This document shows, one piece after another, positions 21,845 through 31,605 of a stretch of DNA of 63,669 nt. A model generated the notes under the pieces. That model was not told the DNA's origin and did not search any database. It saw only the letters and a list, made by a program, of their open reading frames with translations. Where the stretch lies: assembly GCA_003049465.1 (NCBI GenBank), contig PYSS01000168.1:1-63669 (forward strand), read 5' to 3'. The position numbers were made by a program, and so were the translations under genes. The DNA is from Magnaporthiopsis rhizophila (lineage: Eukaryota; Ascomycota; Sordariomycetes; Magnaporthales; Magnaporthaceae). How positions within the stretch are numbered: the stretch's first letter is position 1; the number at the start of each line of letters is the position of its first letter.

Positions 21845-23113
21845 TCACGTGAGATGTGACAGGGCCAGTTCGGGCCAGTGGCCCGTGAGGTCATATACCG
21901 TGTAAGGCCCCCTAGTGGCCACTCGTTCCTCGTCATCTCTCAAGGCCTCGATGGGAAACAACCAGAAACCAATGGCCGGCCTCGTGGCTTTTGCAAGCTC
22001 ATCTGGGCCTTCAACTGGTACCCTTCCAGCAAACCTCCGGATGGCAACATGCTCCCTTAATTGAGTCTTGATCCAGCTGTCCTCCTCCTCCATGAGGAGG
22101 TCGTCGGCCGTTTTGGCATCCCAGACTTCATGCTTCGGGTAGTTCACATCGGGCTTGCAAGCGAAAAGAACCCGCTCTTTCGTCGGCCGGACTTGGCGGA
22201 TCTCCCACCTTTCCAGCAGTTCCCGCCACCACACATGCATCCGCCGAGGGTCGCCGGAGGTGCCGGTGGCCGTCACGACGTACTTCAACTCCGGGCCGAC
22301 CGGTCGAGGGTCTCGGCCGACGAGGCTGAATCGAAGACTGGCGCTTCTGATTGGCATAGAATGGTTGAAACGAACGCCAATATCGGGCATACCCCGCATC
22401 CACCCCAGGATGGCCCGTCCACAGCGGGAATCGGCCATCCAGGTGATACTTTGCAGCCGCGAAAGACAGTCAACGACTGCCGCCGTTGCAGGGGCGGCCT
22501 CTGGGGGGCGCTTCGTGAGGGAGCGGAAGGCCTCAATCCCGTTGCTGTCCAGAGCCAAATTGCAGATCCCAGTCCCTCGCGGGTCGTAAGCTTTCAGGTC
22601 GTGGATGAAGTCCAGAAACGAGTATTCATCCGTGTCGCCGCCGCGCCACGAGCTGAGATGGATGACGTCGTGCTCGGGACTGAGGTAAAGCGTGCCCCTC
22701 GCGACGGGCGCATACATGTTGTCGATCATGCCGAAGTGGAGCGGGATATGGACGCGGAAGAAGCTCAGGGCCGCCTCCCGGGCTTCGCAGCTGGTGCGCA
22801 GCAGCTTGCTGTGGACCTGCCGGCCCCGCATGCTGGCGACATAGTTGCGACCGCTGATCACGTTGCCGAGCTGGTTGCGCGCCGAGTAGGCCGGGATCTT
22901 GGGGACGTCTGCGGCGGCGTGCAGGACCGGAGGGGCTGAAGGCCCAACGCCGATGTAGATCTCTAACAGGCGGCGGTGGTCCTCCAGCGAGATATGCCAA
23001 ATGCGCAGCCGAAGCTCTGGGGGAAGTTCAGAGAAGCGACCGAACGAAGGGCCGCCTTGGGAGGGGTATGAGGGGTTGATAATCTGGAGATGTTGCGGCA
23101 GATAAGCAGCCAT
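21845..23113 (-). CDS. 2EXR-domain protein
   Basis: A single-exon minus-strand frame of 422 residues from the first ATG at 23113; codons upstream of it are TTG-GTT-like and non-initiating. The N-terminal region has FSELPPELRLRIWHISLEDH (about 28-47), the hallmark of the fungus-specific 2EXR family. A middle conserved stretch LRTSCEAREAAL and a later LYLSPEHDVIHLSSW follow the family order. No signal or membrane segment. Function of the family is unknown; its start resembles F-box-like helices, and such genes are numerous and fast evolving in Sordariomycetes. It converges on the KNH-like gene with only 42 bp between stops, so their 3' ends likely overlap. Confidence 0.85.
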   Translation of the reverse strand: MAAYLPQHLQIINPSYPSQGGPSFGRFSELPPELRLRIWHISLEDHRRLLEIYIGVGPSAPPVLHAAADVPKIPAYSARNQLGNVISGRNYVASMRGRQVHSKLLRTSCEAREAALSFFRVHIPLHFGMIDNMYAPVARGTLYLSPEHDVIHLSSWRGGDTDEYSFLDFIHDLKAYDPRGTGICNLALDSNGIEAFRSLTKRPPEAAPATAAVVDCLSRLQSITWMADSRCGRAILGWMRGMPDIGVRFNHSMPIRSASLRFSLVGRDPRPVGPELKYVVTATGTSGDPRRMHVWWRELLERWEIRQVRPTKERVLFACKPDVNYPKHEVWDAKTADDLLMEEEDSWIKTQLREHVAIRRFAGRVPVEGPDELAKATRPAIGFWLFPIEALRDDEERVATRGPYTVYDLTGHWPELALSHLT

Positions 23114-24049
23114 GATCCCGAACAAGACAGAAATCAGTAAAAGGTTGGGCCGGGGGAATTACGAAGGAAGTCGACTGAACGAAGCTGGGGAATTTGGAGG
23201 GTTGTTGGACAGAAAGCGCATACTCAGGCGGTGCGAACTGGCGCAGTAATTTACCTCAACCGAGTGTCACACACCACTAGACACCAAAAGGCCAAGCGTC
23301 GAGCCACACCGGGCCAATCAATCCAATCCCATTCGTCAGAGCCACAGGGAATCCGACCCTTCTCGCCTGCCACAAACTGTCGAACCAACCAGCACCAAAA
23401 GCGGCAACATGAAGCACGACACAGCACGACACCTGGTGGCCCTAGCCAAAGACGACACTAAAAAGGCCAACCAACGAGGCTGGCTCCTACTGAGGTTATC
23501 GAGGCCCCCCACAGCGGTGGTAGCAAGGTCGCAAGGCCTTTGCCTACTTACTCTGGCCTAGACCTAAATTTCGCAGGCCAGTCTTCCAGGCAGAGGCTAT
23601 TATGAATCTGATTGTCCACAGTGCGCGGACCAGCCGACTTCGACTGCTATAGTGTCTAACAATTTCCAACGTGTCCCAATCCGACCTCCCAGCAGTATCA
23701 GCTGTCATTTGACATCCCCCCTCGCATTATCAAAACACCGGAAGTCGCACAGCCCCTTTTCGCAGCAACAACCAACGGCAACCATCACAGAAACAGTAAC
23801 AGTAGCGAGGCCGCACCCTCTCCACATAAACGGCAAACCTCTAACGTGATGCTGGTGGGTTGTCTTCTGGCTAGATCGGCCGTTGGACAGTTTTACCAAG
23901 GTTATTCGGTGAGTTTATCACCCACCGACCTGCAGACATCCGCCTACCTACCTAGGTGCCTACCTAGTCAACTGGTGATATCCTTCCAAGAGGTTTTCGG
24001 CGGGGAGAGATGTCCGTGCTAAAAGAAACCACGTTCGTAGATGCGATGA
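23114..24049. other. Intergenic
   Basis: Holds the 5' side of the 2EXR gene. The rest shows no accepted feature; A/C-rich sequence around 23380-23460 has no repeat structure. Confidence 0.5.
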
Positions 24050-24784
24050 CAAACTGTCAACAGCCTGTCCGCACTGGCCGGCAAGACTGCCGCCGGCCCA
24101 GGGCTTGGCCCCGACTCCCGGAGCAAGCAAGCCTTGGCCTTCGTGAAGACGTACCGCAACAAAGCCTGTGAAGAAGGCGGCTGCAGCCCCCGACGGCGGG
24201 AAGCCACTCAGGAAGAGCGGCAAAAGTGACCCACCGTCCTTTTGCCGCGAACCCAGCCGACGGGCTACGACGGGGTGGAGATGGACACCATGAAGTCGGC
24301 CAATTCGACCGAACCCGGCCTGTGGACAGGCGCGCTCGGCAAGTGCGTGGGCATCGCTGTACCATACCGGCAAGACCACTAGCAATACGCATATTAACAT
24401 CCTCATGCACTTAGGCCTGGGCGGCCGCTGGGATCATATCAACGACAAGGTCTACAAGCTCTCCACCGCCGTCCGCGTCCTCGGCCCGATCAACTTGAAT
24501 GCCTAGTGCTCACGGTTGACAACAGCCTATAGAAAGAGTCGGAGTGTGAGAACGATCAGTATTTGCTAGATACGGCAAGGGAATTGGAGGATGTATACGG
24601 TCGCCTCAGGCACTACGTCGAGAACACTATCGGCCACGAGAAACCCGTTACGCGGTGGACGCATCCCTTCGCCAAGACGGCTGAGATGGCTGTCTCGCCG
24701 ACCGGCGGCGTCACGTCCACGGGGGGTGTAGCCCTTGTGCTCGCAGAATCCCGCGTCCAGGTATTGTTTAGATTCATTTCTTAG
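24050..24784 (+). pseudogene. Decayed gene, family not identified
   Basis: Three coding-like segments occur in series. The first (from about 24050) reads LSALAGKTAAGPG and AFVKTYRNKACEEGGC and is stopped by TGA at 24227-24229. The same frame then continues with YDGVEMDTMKSANSTEPGLW and TGALGKCVGIAV. Near 24360 the reading shifts to another frame with YHTGKTTSNTHINILMHLG up to a TAG at about 24504. A third segment, KESECENDQYLLDTARELED, returns to the first frame and runs to 24784. The G-x-C-V-G-I-A and the following H-I are reminiscent of CheD-like deamidase folds, but this is only an impression. No start codon with upstream support is visible. One stop plus one frameshift suggest a broken gene; heavy mis-splicing on my part is the alternative. 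Confidence 0.42.
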
Positions 24785-25959
24785 AATTACTCAGCCTTTG
24801 AAACAGAATCATACGCGCTGCCGCCATTTGCGCGCCAGCAATGTAAGTTTTAAAGGCGCCAGTTTACGAAAGCCAAATAGCGGCATGGGGCTCCCGTCGC
24901 GAGCTGCGATTACGCGAACAAACCAGAAATGCGGGTCGAGAAATGGCGGAAATTTACCGCAATTTGGTTTGATGAAGGGGATCAAAAAAGGTCCAAGCAT
25001 CAGACGGCGTGTTCTAGCCAGGAACAGACCGCTTGGCAGCCACGGGGCGTTTGCGATGACGTCTTTCCCCTGCGCCGCAAGTTAGACTTATTTAAACGAC
25101 CGGAACATTTCCTCCAGAGATTGCTGTCTGTCTCGCTCCTGAGGAACTTGTCTCGGTCGTGGATGTCGCTGTCTCGGCGTTTGTCGGTGCCGAATATCGA
25201 ATACCGGTGCGCTGCGCCTTGATGAGAAGGCAACCGCGGTCCATGGCAGCGGCAGGCAGCCTTCACCGCCGTGGCTCGGATTTCTCGCATTGTCTCGTAT
25301 ACGAAGGGAGAGAGATGGCATCGCATGGATTCTGTTCGGGGCTCGCCGCTGTGCATTCCCAAACCAGCCTGGGCGGAAGCTCCCCGGTGCGGTCCAGACG
25401 CAGTGTGGAGCAATACTGCGAGCTGCATGACGTAGGGATATGGATACTATTTGCTTACACACGGCCGAGACCAATCTTTATATCTTGGCAGCGAGCTTGC
25501 CAGGGGAGTTCAGCTGGGTAAAATCCTTCTAGCTCGACCAGCCCTGCTTCAGCTCTTGACATGAACAAGGCATCATCTGCGTCCAGAACATGCTTGAATC
25601 CGCTGGTTCAGGAGAAAACGGGGCGAGTGTCTAATCAACAATGACCAGATCGACAAAATTTCCTTGCTCTCACTTTCAGCTTTGAGGCTCCCTTGCAGCA
25701 GCTTGACAGAGCTACGGAACGCATCGACACTACGAACCCAAGTCGTTTTATTTTCGGTGAATTGAGCCTCACCTCGGCTCGGCTCCGAGACGAACATGGT
25801 TGACGGAAAAAGTGTATATAAGTCCAGAAGGCCAGCAGGTTCTGAGAGCATGAGAGAGTTGTAGGACACCAAGGAGAACTACCTAATATCAACTTGGCTC
25901 CAGCCGTCCTTTCGTTCATCCTCTCCCTGAAACCCTCAACCTTCCAGACGTCTGACGCC
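24785..25959. other. Intergenic; TATA box for the damaged secreted gene
   Basis: TATATAAG at 25815-25822 lies about 140 bp before the TTG where translation of the next gene would be expected. No other feature supported. Confidence 0.5.
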
Positions 25960-27084
25960 TTGAAGTCCGCCTTCACTTTCGCTTTCCCGGCCCTGGCCGC
26001 CGCTCTGGTGCCTCGCGGTCCTTGCAATGCCGACAACTGTCTTCGCGCCGTCCGCGCCACCCAGTTCCCGACGCGCCTCGAGGCCTGCTCCTCCTTCTTT
26101 GTGATCACCGTCACGCCGGCGACCTCGTAAGTCGAGGCCGTAAAACACCGGTTTCTGTGTGCAAAAACATGGGAAATCTCTGGCTAACAAACGCTCTCCT
26201 GTTCAGGACTCATACCGAGACGGTCAAGGTGACGACCGCGACCCCGGTCGTGACGCTGTCGGTGACCGACACCTCCTTCAACTTCGTCACCGCCACGTCG
26301 ACGGTCAACACCGAGGAGACGATCACGCACACCACTGTGACGGAGACGCAGACGCAGACGGTCGGCGCGGCGCAGAGGCGGGACGAGGCCGCTGCCAACA
26401 CCAATCCCGTGACCGTCGTGCCCACCGCGCTCCCGGCTTACGCCTCGGCCTGCACCAGCGCCGCGCGTTTCTCCAGCGCCTGCTCGTGCGCCGGCGTGAC
26501 CGGCAGCGTCACGACCGCCCCGACGGCCGTCACGACCGTCTACGTGACCGAGACGCAGACGTCCGCCGCCACCACCGAGACCCTGGCCGTCGACACGACC
26601 GTCGTGCCAACCACGGTCGAGACGTCCGTCGTCACGCTCACGTCGACCGCCTCAGCCACCGCCACCGCGACCATTTCTGTTGGCGTCTGCAAGGACGTCC
26701 GGGCCAATGGCAAGATGTGAGGCTCTTTCTCTCTCTCGCTCTGTTCCAACGCTGGAAAATAAATTCTGACCCGAACAAACAGCTACTCTGGCGGCATTGC
26801 CGGAAACGCCTTACGATGAGATGCCCGAGCACCGCACCGAGGTTACGGCCGACGACGCGGGCACCGACAGGTGCTGCACCGTCTGCTACCAGGCGCGCAA
26901 CTGCGTCTTCTATCGCAGGATCGGCACCCTCTGCAGGGTCTTCATGTCCATTCCGTCGTCCCCCGACGGCGTGAGCGACACGTGCCCCAAGGGCGTGCCC
27001 AGCGGTTGGGTCTTTAACCCCGTCAACACCTCGCCGGGCTACACCGCCCCGCTTGGAAAGGGCCCTTGCTTTCCTGGGAACTGA
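25960..27084 (+). pseudogene. Damaged gene for a secreted Thr-rich, Cys-module protein
   Basis: Segments 25960-26126, 26207-26716 and 26783-27084 splice with normal GT..AG ends. Translation would start as a signal peptide xKSAFTFAFPALAAALVPRG, but the expected first codon at 25960 is TTG; no in-frame ATG precedes it before a stop. The protein continues with CNADNCLRAV and later SSACSC, a Cys module also present in the gene ending at 8127, then about 90 residues of Thr/Val-rich sequence as in O-glycosylated wall proteins. In the third exon IYSGGIAGNA leads to a TGA near 26820, whereas the next frame continues cleanly with YDEMPEHRTEVTADDAGTD and CCTVCYQARNC to a stop at 27084. A single extra T near 26811 explains it. 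Two independent lesions suggest a pseudogene; sequencing error or an unseen upstream exon are alternatives. Confidence 0.65.
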
Positions 27085-27285
27085 GAAGGTCGCGGCATGA
27101 GATTGGCGCAACTGTAAGCGAGAAGCCGGACGTGAGAGCAGCATGGTTGACTGGATCCCTGTAACGTAATGGACACTGGAAACGGAGGGATGGGTCTGTG
27201 GTGATGACTGCAAAAGAACAAACTAGTCAATTCCTCATTGTACGCCATCTCCAAAGTCGCTCGCTGGAATAAAAATAGACACACA

Positions 27286-28380
27286 TCACTGGATTTCATC
27301 GGGCTTCACAATAATCCAGCCCTTGTTCGCAGTGACCTCCAGCCCCAGCTGCTTCTGGCGCTTGGCGCCGTTGTCCATCATGCCCTGCAGCGTCCTCATG
27401 GAGCTGTCCTTGCCGTTGACCCACAGCCTCAGCCCGCCCTTTTCCACGTCCGCCTCGTGGAAGAGCATGTAGCCGTCGCTGTCGGGGGTGTCGCCGCCCA
27501 CCAGGACGGGTTTCCTCCACTCGTCAATGTACGTCATGATGGCCGCCTGCTTGCCCGCCATCCACGTCGCGGGCGTCCACAGGTACGGCGTCATGACCAT
27601 GTCCTTCAGGTTGGCCGCCTGGTCGTACACGCCGTCTTTGATCTGCTTGCGCGCCGTCGTGGGCGGCCTCGACGGGTCCGACAGGTTGCGCATCAGCATC
27701 GAGACGCCGATGACGTTCTTGGCGGGCACGTTGTAGCCGTACTTCGGGTCCGAGGCCACCATGCGCACCAACTCCTCGGACGCGGCGGTCACCACGTACA
27801 CCGAGATGCCGTTCTGCATCAGCCGGTTGAACAGCTCCTGCTGGCCCCGGAACGGCTTGGGCGGGCTGACGGCCACGGTGACGGGCTTGCCGCCCTCGAG
27901 CTTGGTGGCGGACACGGTGCCGTTGAGGGCCATGAGGTCGTCGACGTGGCGCTTGAGGTCGCGCAACGGCACGCCCGAGAACACCTGCGCGGCCCAGGGG
28001 TAGCAGACGAGCGAGTCGAGGTCGCACAGCCGGTGGTAGTAGCTGTAGAGCGACTCCTTGGCAGAGCCCGAGTCCTTGAACGGAACAACGCGTAGCGACG
28101 CGTCCAGCTTGCCGCGCGTCAGCACGCCCTTGGCCTCGAGGTACGGGATCAGCGCCTCTTCGAGGTCGAAGCGGTACGACGTGTTGTCCATGTCAAAGCA
28201 GGCGTAGGCGCCCGTGTTTGCGTGCCGCTTGATCATGACGTCGAGCGCCGTTGCTGCCGCCTTGGGCCAGTGCTGCAGCGTTGCGGCGGTCGAGTTGCCG
28301 TTGGCGGCGGGGGCGGCGGCCGCCGCCGCGACGCCGATAACGGCGGCCAGGGCCGAGGCGCGAAGGATTGTGAACTTCAT
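27286..28380 (-). CDS. Secreted HAD phosphatase resembling phosphorylcholine phosphatase
   Basis: An intronless minus-strand frame of 364 residues from ATG at 28380 (context ATAAAATGAAG); the frame is open 5 codons further but starts there with TTG. A signal peptide ends near AAAAAAP (about 23). HAD motifs are in order: DMDNT (63-67, the nucleophile Asp and acid Asp), VVTAAS (196-201, motif II), Lys277 in MAGKQAA (motif III) and GGDTPDSD (295-302, motif IV). DMDNT together with GDTPDSD is the signature of bacterial phosphorylcholine phosphatase PchP, which releases choline outside the cytoplasm. A TATA-like TGTATAAG lies about 115 bp upstream. Substrate is inferred from motif identity only; another phosphomonoester is possible. 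It lies in tandem behind the GH105 gene, same strand. Confidence 0.82.
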   Translation of the reverse strand: MKFTILRASALAAVIGVAAAAAAPAANGNSTAATLQHWPKAAATALDVMIKRHANTGAYACFDMDNTSYRFDLEEALIPYLEAKGVLTRGKLDASLRVVPFKDSGSAKESLYSYYHRLCDLDSLVCYPWAAQVFSGVPLRDLKRHVDDLMALNGTVSATKLEGGKPVTVAVSPPKPFRGQQELFNRLMQNGISVYVVTAASEELVRMVASDPKYGYNVPAKNVIGVSMLMRNLSDPSRPPTTARKQIKDGVYDQAANLKDMVMTPYLWTPATWMAGKQAAIMTYIDEWRKPVLVGGDTPDSDGYMLFHEADVEKGGLRLWVNGKDSSMRTLQGMMDNGAKRQKQLGLEVTANKGWIIVKPDEIQ

Positions 28381-29015
28381 TTTATGATGGACCAAAGGAG
28401 ATGGAGACTAAGAAAAAAAGAGGGTAACGGCCGCACGGTGGGTAACCCGACCAGGAAGAAGCTCGACTGGGGAGCACCGGGATATCACGTACTTATACAG
28501 TCGGCACCCTATATCGGCATCCCGTTAAAGCTGTCCGGTGTAGCCCCTCTATCGCTGGGGCCGAACCGATCTGGTAGCTGACGTGCCGGAAAGAAAAGAG
28601 GCAAGGGTAAGCACGACTCATATCCCCTGCCGCCAGGCCGATCGATCCGTCCTATTCTTGGCAAACACTGCCCGACATTGACCGGCGTTCAGTTGCCAGG
28701 CTACCCAGCACGGCGTATGGATCGCGAAGGAAATGACGGATATTCCGGTGAACTGATGGCCCGAGCCCGCGCCTCGCTTTTTGGGGTCACCGAGCGGTCC
28801 TGGGTCATGGGCTTGTCGCGACATAAAAGGGGACGCAGGTCTCTCCTCAAAGTTTATTACCCCTTACTGACTGACGTGCGACGGTGAGTCGACACTTCCT
28901 ACAAGCAGAATCAGCCTGCCAGACAAGCAGGGTACGGCTATCTCTCAAATGGTCGACCCATATACGTATCTATACAGAGCCGAACAATTTGCACATTTTC
29001 TTTTCTTCAGGTCAC
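28381..29015. other. Intergenic between tandem minus-strand genes
   Basis: Contains the phosphatase promoter (TATA-like site at about 28493-28499, minus strand) and the 3' region of the GH105 gene. No gene seen. Confidence 0.55.
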
Positions 29016-30394
29016 TTAGGACTTGATATTGTTGCGCTCCTCCCACTCCACCGCGGCGAGCAAGAAAGGGCCAACACCACGCGAGTCTTGCTGCACAATC
29101 GGGATGCTTGTGTAATACTGCCGAGTAGAGGTAGGTAATAACGCCAGTTAGAAAACGCGCGACGCGAGCTAACAGAACGTCTCGAAAACAAGACAGATGG
29201 GGGCGCACTAACCTCGAACGTCGCGTTGCTACCCAGAGAGCCAACCTGCACGGTGCCGTTCAGAGTGAGTGTCCCGTTGGCGTTCTCCATCACAAAGTGG
29301 TTGATCAAGTGCGCATAGGCCTTGGCGACCGGGACGCCGTAGTCCTTCTCGGCGAGGTAGCCCCGCTTGAGCCCGGCGAGCCAGCCGTGCGTGAACATGG
29401 CGGCGGCCGAGCTCTCCAGGTAGTTGCCCTTGCGGCCCGGGTACGGCTCGTTCATGACGAGCCACCAGCCTCCCGACTCGGCGTCCTGTGCGCGCTTCAG
29501 CGCCTTGGCCAGGGTCACAAAGTATTTAAGCATGCGGCCCCAGGCCGGGTGCGAGCGCGGCAGGAGATCCAGGACTTCGACCAGAGACCAAAAGTACCAG
29601 CCGACGGCGCGGTTCCACACGTTAGGCGAGGCGCCCGTCAAGGGATCCGCCCAGACGGCCTTTTTGGACTCGTCGAAGCCGTGTACCATCAGGCCGGTCT
29701 TGGGGACGCGGGTGATGGCCTCGATCTTGTCATACTGGAGGACGATGTCATCTGGAAAAATAAATGGGCGCCGCGTGAGTTATCATGCAGTATCGAAGGG
29801 ATCAAGGTCAAGACAAAACTCACCCCAGGCAGTCTGGTTGTCGGGCTGGAACGTCTTGGTGTAGCGGGCGTAGAACGTGTCTGCCATGAAGATGCCGTCA
29901 AGCCACATCTGGTTGCGGTAGATGATGTCGCGGTGCCAGAAGCCGCCAGTCGCGGTACGCGGGTGGCGGTCCAGCATGGCACGGATGGTTTCCGCCGCCG
30001 TCTTGTACTTCTCCTCGCCCGTCTGATCGTACCAGTGCAGGACATTGTGGCCGATTCGGTAATCGTCCAGGGAGTAGTATGTGGGCCGCCAGCCCGGGAT
30101 TGTACCGTCCGTCCCGACGACGAGGCTGTCGATGCGGGAACGGTACCAGTCCCGCAGGGTCTCGTTGCCAGTGCGAGCAATGATGGCCTCGCAGCCCGTG
30201 TAGAAGGCCGCAGTGCCGTACCATCTCTCATTCCCCGTCTCGTGGTTGTTGCGGATCCACGAGTCGGCCATGCGTGCCGCGTAGGCCGTCTTGATGGGCT
30301 TGAGGCTGGAGTGCCCCTCCTCTCTGACGGCCCGAACGGCACCGGCGGACGCTACGCCGACCGCGACGAAGCCGGAGAAGATGGTGGACTTCAT
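29016..30394 (-). CDS. GH105 unsaturated glucuronyl/galacturonyl hydrolase, secreted
   Basis: Three exons (30394-29824, 29751-29213, 29117-29016) give 403 residues. The ATG at 30394 starts a signal peptide, MKSTIFSGFVAVGVASAG. Family marks of GH105 (YteR-like unsaturated rhamnogalacturonyl hydrolases) are in order: RMADSWI, YSLDDYRIGHNVLHWYDQTG, GGFWHRDIIYRNQMWLDGIF with the catalytic Asp in MWLDG, then GFDESKKAVWADPLTG, NVWNRAVGWY, and the terminal YYTSIPIVQQDSRGVGPFLL contributed by a short last exon. These enzymes remove the unsaturated uronic acid left by pectate or rhamnogalacturonan lyases, here outside the cell. TTTATA (plus 30481-30486) is a minus-strand TATA box about 90 bp before the start. 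Confidence 0.92.
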
Positions 30395-31605
30395 TCTCGG
30401 ACAATATGGATATGGACACGGCAGGCTGTCTGGACAAGACTCTCCTCCCCTGATGGCGATGATGCCCAAGACAGCTAGTGTTTATACTGGCCATTTTTGA
30501 TGTCATGGTGAGTCCAAATGCAAAACGAGCCCGTGAATAAGGGAAGTAATTCCGAATGCACACATACCTTTAGCTTCAGATCTAGTAACTATCCCTACAC
30601 CGGCAAAATAGACTTTTGTTTGTTCCAAAAGGTCAAGAGGGCGTCGCCGACATGTTTCCGTGGACTTTCCGCATTTTCCGCCAGTATTCCCCAGAGCGCA
30701 CACCACAGGCAGAGGAGGCATCGCTTAGACGGGAAAATTGACCGCAGCCGCCGTCTTGTCCCACCAATGGGCGACGGCCTTGGGACTCAACTCCCCCGCA
30801 TCGCTACTGCAGGTTGGGTGAGATCGGCTCTCTGACGGCTATGGCTAGGTGACGCTAGCGACAAGTGGTTGGCCACGCGCGGCAGCGATGAGGCATTCCC
30901 GAAGGGAGCCTGTCACGTGCCTGTCTATATAAAGAGGCTGCAGGGTCCGACAATGCGGACAAGGGGCGCCACGTCCCGTCTCGGCCGAATCCCGGAGGAG
31001 AGGGCCACTGGCCAGCTGGGTGCCCATCAGGAGTAACGGTCGGCAGGCACCCTGCTGAGCGGCACCAGTCTGCACGGTTGATGGTCACCTGACATTGATC
31101 GATTATCACCATTCTTGGAATCGAGTTTAGGTTATCGGTTGCTCTTAGGCTTAGAGGGAGCAAATGAATGTAATACACGAGAGTATCTTGCAAATCAAAG
31201 TTTGACCAGCTTCCTAACCCGGACAAACGCACGGTGCACCCCGCCCAAAACAGTATTGAATGCACATCGATTCATTCCCTGGGGCTTCGTTGCAGAACTG
31301 TATGAGTGCCTGTAGGCCCCCCCCCCGGGTCCCCGGAAATGAGCGTAGCATCCGCAATGAACCTTCAGGGCCGTGCTTTGGGCCTGCGTCTGTGGAAGCT
31401 GCAACCATCGTGAACTTCCTTGCAATTAAGGGCGGGTTGAAAGCGCCCGAAGTCAAGCCGATGGACAGCCGCGAGTATTCAAATATCCCACGGCTGGCCG
31501 TTGATTTCGGGAGTGCTCTCGGCTCTACGCTGTGCTCTGCTGAATTCATCCGGTCAAGCTTTGCCCCACTCTTGAGGCCTAGTGCAGGGCTTAACAGCAG
31601 CCGCC
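30395..31605. other. Divergent promoter region of the GH105 and M13 genes
   Basis: Contains the GH105 TATA box and, on the plus strand, TATATAAA at 30926-30933, some 670 bp before the peptidase start, with CACGTG at 30915-30920 next to it. If that site drives the peptidase gene, the leader is long or an upstream exon is missing from my model. Confidence 0.5.

Noticed and set aside
22061..22939. Frame antisense to the 2EXR gene
   Set aside because: Composition follows the complement of the 2EXR codons; no start context or motif.
27238..28095. 285-codon frame antisense to the HAD phosphatase
   Set aside because: Shadow produced by codon bias; His/Val/Arg-rich with no domain.
29297..30478. 393-codon frame antisense to the GH105 gene
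   Set aside because: Runs over a GH105 intron without respecting it and has no family features.
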